From assembly GCA_039806065.1 (NCBI GenBank), contig JBDKJS010000086.1, positions 1 through 6,274 on the forward strand: DNA of 6,274 nt, written 5' to 3'. Positions 1 to 4,785 of the stretch are shown piece by piece. The stretch is from JBDKJS01 sp039806065 (GTDB taxonomy: Bacteria > Bacteroidota > Bacteroidia > AKYH767-A > 2013-40CM-41-45). The number at the start of each line of letters is the position of its first letter. The stretch's first letter is position 1. Position numbers and translations under genes: made by a program. The notes beneath the pieces were generated by a model that was not told the DNA's origin, made no database searches, and saw only the letters and a list, made by a program, of their open reading frames with translations.

Positions 1-338
1 CCATATTTAATCAAAAGATAGAGCAATACTTCAGTATCTGTATGACTGATAAAATTAACGCCATCATTTACCAACTCTTGGATATGGTCTCGATAATTGA
101 AAAACTCTCCATTAAAAACTATACTATATCTTTTTTGGTCATCGAACATGGGCTGTGCCCCTAATGAACTCGTATCAATGATACTTAGCCTACGTTGACC
201 TAAGGCAAGATTATTATTTAAATAAGTGCCGCGCCCATCAGGCCCTCGTTGCTGTAGGGTATCAGTTGCATGATCTATATTTCGCAGTAGGTGTAAATAT
301 TCCTTTTGAAAAACTATTATGCCAGTTATGCCGCACAT
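1..338 (-). CDS. asnB: Glutamine-hydrolysing asparagine synthetase, N-terminal part (cut by window edge)
   Basis: Only the first 112 codons are present; the gene continues beyond position 1. The protein begins MCGITGI, so after removal of Met the Cys2 becomes the N-terminal nucleophile of a class II (Ntn-type) glutamine amidotransferase domain, which releases ammonia from glutamine. Other family marks are QRGPDG at residues 30-35, Arg49 in GQRRLSIID (47-55), NGE at 76-78 within FNGEFFNYR, and Asp101 in HTDTEV. These correspond to glutamine-binding residues of AsnB-type enzymes, so the glutaminase half looks intact. The synthetase (ATP pyrophosphatase) half, which would make asparagine from aspartate, is outside the window. 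The start follows A/T-rich sequence with no Shine-Dalgarno motif. It lies 9 bases after the arginine decarboxylase stop on the same strand, so the two are probably co-transcribed. An AsnB-like amidotransferase acting on another substrate, such as in surface polysaccharide synthesis, cannot be excluded from the N-terminus alone. Confidence 0.9.
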   Translation of the reverse strand, partial: MCGITGIIVFQKEYLHLLRNIDHATDTLQQRGPDGRGTYLNNNLALGQRRLSIIDTSSLGAQPMFDDQKRYSIVFNGEFFNYRDHIQELVNDGVNFISHTDTEVLLYLLIKY

Positions 339-347
339 ATTTTAATA

Positions 348-1751
348 TTAATAGCCTAAAATTTTAAGCATGCTTTTAGCACTTTGTTCTTTAGCAAATA
401 GGCGTGTGGTTATCTCTCCAGCATCATTTCTATCAATGATTACATGCTTTGGAGCAGGAATGAGGCAGTGTTGAATTCCCCCGTATCCGCCAATACTTTC
501 TTGATAAGCCCCAGTATGAAAAAAACCGATATACAACGGCTCATCGGCCTTAGCTTCTATTACCGGTAAATAAACTTGGTTAACATGAGATTCTGTGTTA
601 TAGTAATCATCACTATCACAAGTTACTCCTCCTATATTTACACGTTTATAGCCATCTTCCCATTTGTTGATTGCCAACAGGATAAATTTTTGTTTAATCC
701 CCCAAGTGTCTGGTAAAGTGGTAATAAATGAGCTATCTATCATATACCACAACTCATTATCATTTTGCTGTTTTTGGTCAATTACTCCAAACAAAGTAGC
801 TCCACTTTCTGCTACGGTAAATGAGCCAAATTCACTGAAGATATGGGGTTCATCAACACCCGCATTCATACAGGTATTTTTAATTTGATTAACTATTTGT
901 TCGGCCATATACTCGTAATCATATTCAAACCCAAGCGATTTTCTAATTGGCCATCCTCCGCCAATGTCAAGGGAATCAAGCTCAGGACATACCTTTTTTA
1001 GTTCACAATATACATTTACGCACTTGTTCAACTCACTCCAATAATAGGCAGTATCTTTTATTCCAGTATTTATAAAGAAGTGTAACATTTTCAATTGAAA
1101 CTTTTTATTCTTCTTTATATGTTTTAAATAATAATCCTTGATCTCATCAGCTCTTATCCCTAAGCGAGATGTGTAAAATTCAAAATTGGGCTCCTCTTCG
1201 CTGGCAATTCTTATACCTAACTTAGCTTTCTTGCGAGCTTTTACGTACTTATCATACAATGGTAACTCATTCATATTATCTAGAATGGGAATCACATTTT
1301 CAAAACCATCATTTATTAATTTGCTAATACCTTGAGCATAGCCGTCTTTTTTATACCCGTTACAAATTATATAATTTTGCTTATTAATTTTTTTTTCGCT
1401 GTAGAGCGCTTCTATCAGTGGAATATCAAATCCTGATGAGGTTTCAAGGTGAATGTCGTTCTTTAAAGCCTCATTGAGCACATAACTAAAATGGCTGCTC
1501 TTAGTACAGTAACAATATGTGTAGGTGCCTTTATAATCGGCTTTGGCAATGGCTACATTAAAAAGCATTTTTGCTCTTTTTATCTGCGAACTTATTTTTG
1601 GCAAATACGTAAGCTTTAGGGGAGTACCATATTGCTTAATAATGGCCATCAAATCTATTCCGTTAAAATGGAGTTGATTGTCAATTACTTCGAATCCATC
1701 TTGTGGAAAATAGAAGGTTTGTTGTATGAGTTCTTTATAATTGTTTTGCAT
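348..1751 (-). CDS. speA: Biosynthetic-type arginine decarboxylase (PLP-dependent, alanine racemase fold)
   Basis: This 467-residue protein probably decarboxylates arginine to agmatine, the first step of the arginine route to putrescine, in the cytoplasm. It has the fold type III layout: a PLP-binding TIM barrel (about residues 40-320) followed by a beta-sandwich domain. Visible motifs are the likely PLP lysine K84 in YCTKSS, HFFINTG at 224-230, the phosphate-binding LDIGGGWP at 261-268, SEFGSF at 306-311 where relatives often have EPG, and CDSDD at 378-382, where the Cys and Asp contribute to the partner subunit's active site in this family. GAYQ follows at 414-417. The length suits the short form I recall from Flavobacteria rather than the roughly 630-660-residue E. 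coli SpeA. The start at 1751 is preferred because similarity to relatives begins within ten residues and the next Met is residue 35. It is divergent from the arginase gene and probably heads an operon with asnB. A related diamino acid decarboxylase (ornithine, carboxynorspermidine) is possible but less likely. Confidence 0.85.
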   Translation of the reverse strand: MQNNYKELIQQTFYFPQDGFEVIDNQLHFNGIDLMAIIKQYGTPLKLTYLPKISSQIKRAKMLFNVAIAKADYKGTYTYCYCTKSSHFSYVLNEALKNDIHLETSSGFDIPLIEALYSEKKINKQNYIICNGYKKDGYAQGISKLINDGFENVIPILDNMNELPLYDKYVKARKKAKLGIRIASEEEPNFEFYTSRLGIRADEIKDYYLKHIKKNKKFQLKMLHFFINTGIKDTAYYWSELNKCVNVYCELKKVCPELDSLDIGGGWPIRKSLGFEYDYEYMAEQIVNQIKNTCMNAGVDEPHIFSEFGSFTVAESGATLFGVIDQKQQNDNELWYMIDSSFITTLPDTWGIKQKFILLAINKWEDGYKRVNIGGVTCDSDDYYNTESHVNQVYLPVIEAKADEPLYIGFFHTGAYQESIGGYGGIQHCLIPAPKHVIIDRNDAGEITTRLFAKEQSAKSMLKILGY

Positions 1752-1758
1752 TGCAGAG

Positions 1759-1766
1759 CAAATATA
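1759..1766 (-). promoter_or_regulatory. Candidate -7 promoter element for the arginine decarboxylase gene
   Basis: On the minus strand this reads TATATTTG, an exact match to the Bacteroidota -7 consensus TAnnTTTG, with its G eight bases before the A of the ATG at 1751. Transcription from it would begin only a few bases before the start codon, giving a near-leaderless mRNA. No TTG (-33) lies at the usual 17-23 base distance upstream, which weakens the call. A second exact match, TACATTTG at 1802-1809 on the same strand, would give a leader of about 45 bases, but it also lacks a good -33 element. Confidence 0.4.
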
Positions 1767-1769
1767 GGT

Positions 1770-1788
1770 AAATGTAAGTGAGTTACTT
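1770..1788. repeat. Copy 1 of a 19-base repeated element in the divergent promoter region
   Basis: Reads AAATGTAAGTGAGTTACTT on the plus strand. It matches copy 2 at 1803-1821 at 17 of 19 positions and contains an inverted GTAA-N5-TTAC core. This is the shape expected of a binding site for a dimeric regulator. No known operator is recognised in it, and the regulator role is inferred only from repetition, symmetry and placement. Confidence 0.55.
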
Positions 1789-1802
1789 TAGTTTTTTTAA
1801 AC

Positions 1803-1821
1803 AAATGTAATTTAGTTACTT
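1803..1821. repeat. Copy 2 of the 19-base repeated element
   Basis: Reads AAATGTAATTTAGTTACTT on the plus strand, differing from copy 1 only at positions 1811 and 1813 (G to T in each). The copies are offset by 33 bases, close to three turns of B-DNA, so bound proteins would sit on the same helical face. The GTAA-N5-TTAC core is kept, and the following TTGTAA adds a second small inverted repeat. The copy overlaps the minus-strand TACATTTG and lies just upstream of the arginase gene. Confidence 0.55.
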
Positions 1822-1852
1822 GTAATTTTTTTTTGGATAGTAATTAATTTAG
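1820..1852 (+). promoter_or_regulatory. Weak candidate promoter for arginase-argS
   Basis: TTG at 1820-1822 is followed after 22 bases by TAATTTAG at 1845-1852, one mismatch from TAnnTTTG. The spacing is within the range described for Bacteroidota promoters. Transcription would start around 1857, leaving a very short leader before the ATG at 1864. The AT-richness of the region makes chance matches likely. Copy 2 of the 19-base element overlaps the TTG, so a protein bound there could block this promoter. Confidence 0.3.
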
Positions 1853-1863
1853 AATTAGTAAAT

Positions 1864-2811
1864 ATGAAGAAGATAAAGTTTATTGAAGTGAAGAATGAGA
1901 TAGGTGCAGGAACCCGTGGTGCCAGCATGGGCATTGATGCCATTAAAACTGCTGCGCTTGATTATGGTAGCAATTTGTTTAACAAGGTTAATTCGGTTGA
2001 AATCCAAGTCGAAAATCAACTACTCTTTGAACCTCCTGGGGCCACACCGTATGCCAAAAGAATTAAAGGATTGGTGAAAATTTATGAACGTTTGGCTGCT
2101 ACTCTCAAAACATCACTCAAGAACAATGAGTTTCCAATCATTTTGGCAGGTGACCATTCCAGTGCCGGAGGTACTATAAGTGGATTGAAAATGGCTTACC
2201 CTAAAAAAAAATTGGGTGTAATTTGGATCGATGCTCATGCTGATTTACATTCTCCTTGGACTTCGCCCAGTGGAAATACCCATGGTATGCCCCTGGCTGC
2301 TGTGTTAGCAGAGGATAATGTTACCAACAAAATTAATAAACCTGATACTGACACTGTACGCCTATGGAACAAGTTAAAAGGAATTGGCAACATCACTCCT
2401 AAAATAAATTGGGAGGATATTGTTTTCATCTCTCTCCGTGATGTAGAGCCAGAAGAAACGTACTTACTTAAAAAGAATAATGTAAAAATATTTACTACTG
2501 CCGAAGTAAAACGTAATGGAGTAGAAAAAATAGCCCGCGATACTTTAGCACATTTGAGCAAATGTCAGCATATCTATATTTCTTTTGATGTGGATAGTAT
2601 GGATAGCTCCATTAGCAAAGGTACAGGCACCCCAGTGCGAAATGGAATAACCGAGAAAGAAGCTGGTTCTCTATTGGTGAGGCTTATTCAAAATGAAAAA
2701 ATAGTTTGTTTTGAAATAGCTGAAGTGAATCCCACACTTGATAAAGAAAATTTAATGGCCGAAAATACTTTTGAAATATTACAACGCGTGGTGAGTCAAC
2801 TCACTAATTAA
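1864..2811 (+). CDS. rocF: Arginase-family ureohydrolase, probably arginase
   Basis: A 315-residue binuclear-manganese ureohydrolase, probably splitting arginine into ornithine and urea. The metal ligands are all visible: His98 in GDHS (96-99), Asp123, His125 and Asp127 in DAHAD, and Asp242 and Asp244 in SFDVDS. The segment TSPSGNTHGMPLA (133-145) is arginase-like and supplies the expected Ser136 and His140. GTGTPV (253-258) and the C-terminal EIAEVNP, with Glu287 where arginases contact the guanidinium, also fit. Length is normal for arginases. One difference is His129 where mammalian arginase has Asn130, a residue that contacts the substrate carboxylate; I recall DAHADLHSP in other Bacteroidota homologues, so this may be standard for the subgroup. 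Arginase is favoured over agmatinase on the SGNxHG motif, but with arginine decarboxylase next door agmatine is a fair alternative substrate. It is followed by argS after 2 bases, so the two are almost certainly co-transcribed. Confidence 0.82.
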   Translation: MKKIKFIEVKNEIGAGTRGASMGIDAIKTAALDYGSNLFNKVNSVEIQVENQLLFEPPGATPYAKRIKGLVKIYERLAATLKTSLKNNEFPIILAGDHSSAGGTISGLKMAYPKKKLGVIWIDAHADLHSPWTSPSGNTHGMPLAAVLAEDNVTNKINKPDTDTVRLWNKLKGIGNITPKINWEDIVFISLRDVEPEETYLLKKNNVKIFTTAEVKRNGVEKIARDTLAHLSKCQHIYISFDVDSMDSSISKGTGTPVRNGITEKEAGSLLVRLIQNEKIVCFEIAEVNPTLDKENLMAENTFEILQRVVSQLTN

Positions 2812-2813
2812 TT

Positions 2814-4592
2814 ATGAGTAGTTCAAAATTGAATGCTTCATTGAGCTCAATGGTGGCCAATGCAGTAACAACATTATACGATAAAGTTATTGACCCTTCT
2901 AGCATCCAATTTCAGCAAACTAGGAAGGAGTTTGATGGCGATATAACACTCCTAGTTTTTCCGCTCACCAAATGGAGTGCCAAAGGTCCCGAACAAACTG
3001 CCAATGATATTGGAAAATGGTTGACCGAAAATTGTCCATTAGTGGAAACCTATAATGTGGTGAAGGGATTTTTAAATCTCCTTATTAAAACCGATTTTTA
3101 TATTCAAAATACCTTAGTCAGTCCACCTTCTATAATTCCCCAAGGAAGAAATCTAATGGTAGAATATTCATCTCCCAACACCAATAAGCCACTACATTTA
3201 GGTCACATTAGGAATAATTTATTGGGTTATGCCATGGCTCAAATTCTTGAAGCTGCCGGCAATGTTGTAACAAAAGTGAACCTAGTGAATGATCGGGGAA
3301 TCCACATCTGTAAATCCATGCTGGCTTGGAAGAAATACGGCAAAGGCGAAACTCCAATTACGAGTAAAATTAAGGGCGATCATTTAGTTGGAAAATATTA
3401 TGTGCTCTTTGATAAAAAATTTAAAGAGGAAGTGAGTGCTTTAATTGAAAAGGGTTTTACCAAAGAAGAAGCGGAAAAACAAGCGCCTCTAATGCTTGAA
3501 GTGCAAGAAATGCTTAGGAAATGGGAAATGAATGACGAAGCAACAGTGTCACTTTGGAAGCAAATGAACGGTTGGGTTTATGAAGGTTTTAAAGTTACGT
3601 ATGAGCTGCTGGGGGTTTCATTTGATAAAATTTATTTTGAAAGTGATACCTACCTCTTGGGAAAAACAATTGTGACGGAAGGATTAGAAAAAGGGATATT
3701 TTTTAGAAAGGAAAATGGATCAATAGCAATTGACCTTAGCAATGAAGGCTTGGATGAAAAAATAGTGCTCCGTTCTGATGGAACTAGTGTATACATAACT
3801 CAAGATTTAGGAACAGCACAACAACGTTTCGAAGAGTATAAACAGTTGCAAAAGTTGATTTATGTGGTAGGCAATGAGCAAGATTATCATTTTAAAGTTC
3901 TCAAAGCCATCTTTGGAAGACTCGGTAGACCATGGGCTGACGAACTCTTTCACCTCTCCTATGGCATGGTGGACTTGCCTAGCGGGAAAATGAAATCGAG
4001 AGAAGGAACAGTGGTAGATGCTGATGACCTCATAAGGGAAATTACTGAAGAGGCCGAAATGGCCACCAAAGCACTAGGAAAGTTAGATAACTATGAAAAT
4101 CAAGAAGCCAAGAGTCTTTACCACGACATTGCAATGGGCGCACTCAAGTACTTTATTTTAAGGGTTGACCCTAAGAAAAAAATGCTTTTTAATCCTGCAG
4201 AAAGTATTGACCTCAATGGAAATACAGGACCTTTCATCCAATATACACATGCTCGCATATGTTCAGTATGTAAGAAAGTGGAGCAAATTATTCCTTTGGG
4301 TACTGAGCTTGGCCATTATTTACCAGATAAAATTGAAAAGGAGCTACTAAAATTAATATACGAATATCCCGAAACGGTTTTAAAAGCAGCCTCAGATCTG
4401 AGCCCCGCTATTGTGGCTAACTATGCTTATGAACTTGCAAGAAGTTACAATCATTTTTACCATGACCATGTAGTTGCCAATGCGGATGAGCCCTTGGTAA
4501 CCAAATTTAGATACGAATTATCTAAGTCTGTGGCCTCATTATTAGGCCAAAGTTTAAGGTTGTTAGGTATTGTTGCTCCACAGAAAATGTAA
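2814..4592 (+). CDS. argS: Arginine--tRNA ligase
   Basis: A complete 592-residue class I aminoacyl-tRNA synthetase that charges tRNA-Arg with arginine using ATP. The N-terminal Add-1 domain, which contacts the tRNA D-loop, covers about residues 5-95 (FDGDITLLVFPLTK). The Rossmann catalytic core carries the HIGH motif as HLGH at 128-131, preceded by SPNTNKP with Lys125. The signature loop is KMKSR at 392-396, a departure from canonical KMSKS that is common in ArgS. The C-terminal DALR anticodon-binding domain begins around GNTGPFIQYTHARI (469-482) and ends near LLGIVAPQKM. Length is typical for the family. The ATG at 2814 lies 2 bases after the arginase stop with no separate promoter or Shine-Dalgarno motif, so translation is probably coupled or driven by the A/T-rich context. 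Linking an essential arginine-using enzyme to arginase is unusual, but the gene itself looks ordinary and intact. Confidence 0.97.
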   Translation: MSSSKLNASLSSMVANAVTTLYDKVIDPSSIQFQQTRKEFDGDITLLVFPLTKWSAKGPEQTANDIGKWLTENCPLVETYNVVKGFLNLLIKTDFYIQNTLVSPPSIIPQGRNLMVEYSSPNTNKPLHLGHIRNNLLGYAMAQILEAAGNVVTKVNLVNDRGIHICKSMLAWKKYGKGETPITSKIKGDHLVGKYYVLFDKKFKEEVSALIEKGFTKEEAEKQAPLMLEVQEMLRKWEMNDEATVSLWKQMNGWVYEGFKVTYELLGVSFDKIYFESDTYLLGKTIVTEGLEKGIFFRKENGSIAIDLSNEGLDEKIVLRSDGTSVYITQDLGTAQQRFEEYKQLQKLIYVVGNEQDYHFKVLKAIFGRLGRPWADELFHLSYGMVDLPSGKMKSREGTVVDADDLIREITEEAEMATKALGKLDNYENQEAKSLYHDIAMGALKYFILRVDPKKKMLFNPAESIDLNGNTGPFIQYTHARICSVCKKVEQIIPLGTELGHYLPDKIEKELLKLIYEYPETVLKAASDLSPAIVANYAYELARSYNHFYHDHVVANADEPLVTKFRYELSKSVASLLGQSLRLLGIVAPQKM

Positions 4593-4653
4593 GTTCAATA
4601 GCCATTTGCCATCATTGACCAAAAAATGAGCTGTTTAATCCTAAATTCATTAA

Positions 4654-4679
4654 AAAATTAGGTTTACCCTAGTAATTTT
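4654..4679 (+). terminator. Possible weak terminator hairpin after argS
   Basis: A predicted stem pairs AAAATTAGG (4654-4662) with CCTA (4668-4671) and ATTTT (4675-4679), leaving a 5-base loop and a 3-base bulge GTA on the right arm. It lies 61 bases after the argS stop. The stem is AT-rich with only two G-C pairs, and the only T-run is inside the right arm, so intrinsic termination would be weak. A competing stem can form between CCTAA (4640-4644) and the same TTAGG (4658-4662). Confidence 0.25.
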
Positions 4680-4773
4680 ACGCACCTAATCTGTTGTACT
4701 TACGTATCATGTTTTTAACGGATAGTTGTTTTTAAAATGCCGTTTATTGCTACCAACGATTTTTATTTCAAAC

Positions 4774-4781
4774 CATATTTG
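4774..4781 (+). promoter_or_regulatory. Candidate -7 element of the secreted propeller gene
   Basis: Reads CATATTTG, one base off TAnnTTTG, with four bases between its G and the ATG at 4786. If used, transcription would start at or next to the start codon, giving a leaderless or nearly leaderless mRNA. A TTG at 4747-4749 lies 24 bases upstream, slightly more than the usual 17-23. The surrounding ACCATATTTGC resembles ACCTATATTTGC before the arginine decarboxylase gene. Confidence 0.35.
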
Positions 4782-4785
4782 CAAA

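Noticed and set aside
664..888. 74-codon plus-strand frame inside the arginine decarboxylase gene
   Set aside because: Antisense to a well-supported enzyme, no start context or family resemblance.
2235..2561. 108-codon open frame on the minus strand inside the arginase gene
   Set aside because: It lies wholly antisense to a gene with clear catalytic motifs, shows no recognisable protein features, and is explained by codon bias in the real frame.
2812..2813. Possible separate promoter or ribosome-binding site for argS
   Set aside because: Only two bases separate the genes and no Shine-Dalgarno-like motif is visible in the end of the arginase gene; co-transcription is the simpler reading.
4165..4350. 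61-codon plus-strand frame inside argS in another reading frame
   Set aside because: Overlaps the conserved DALR region of ArgS; the conservation belongs to the ArgS frame.
4672..4681. GTAATTTTAC, a third GTAA/TTAC inverted repeat resembling the core of the 19-base elements
   Set aside because: Spacing between halves is 2 rather than 5 bases and the flanks do not match, so in AT-rich DNA this is expected by chance.
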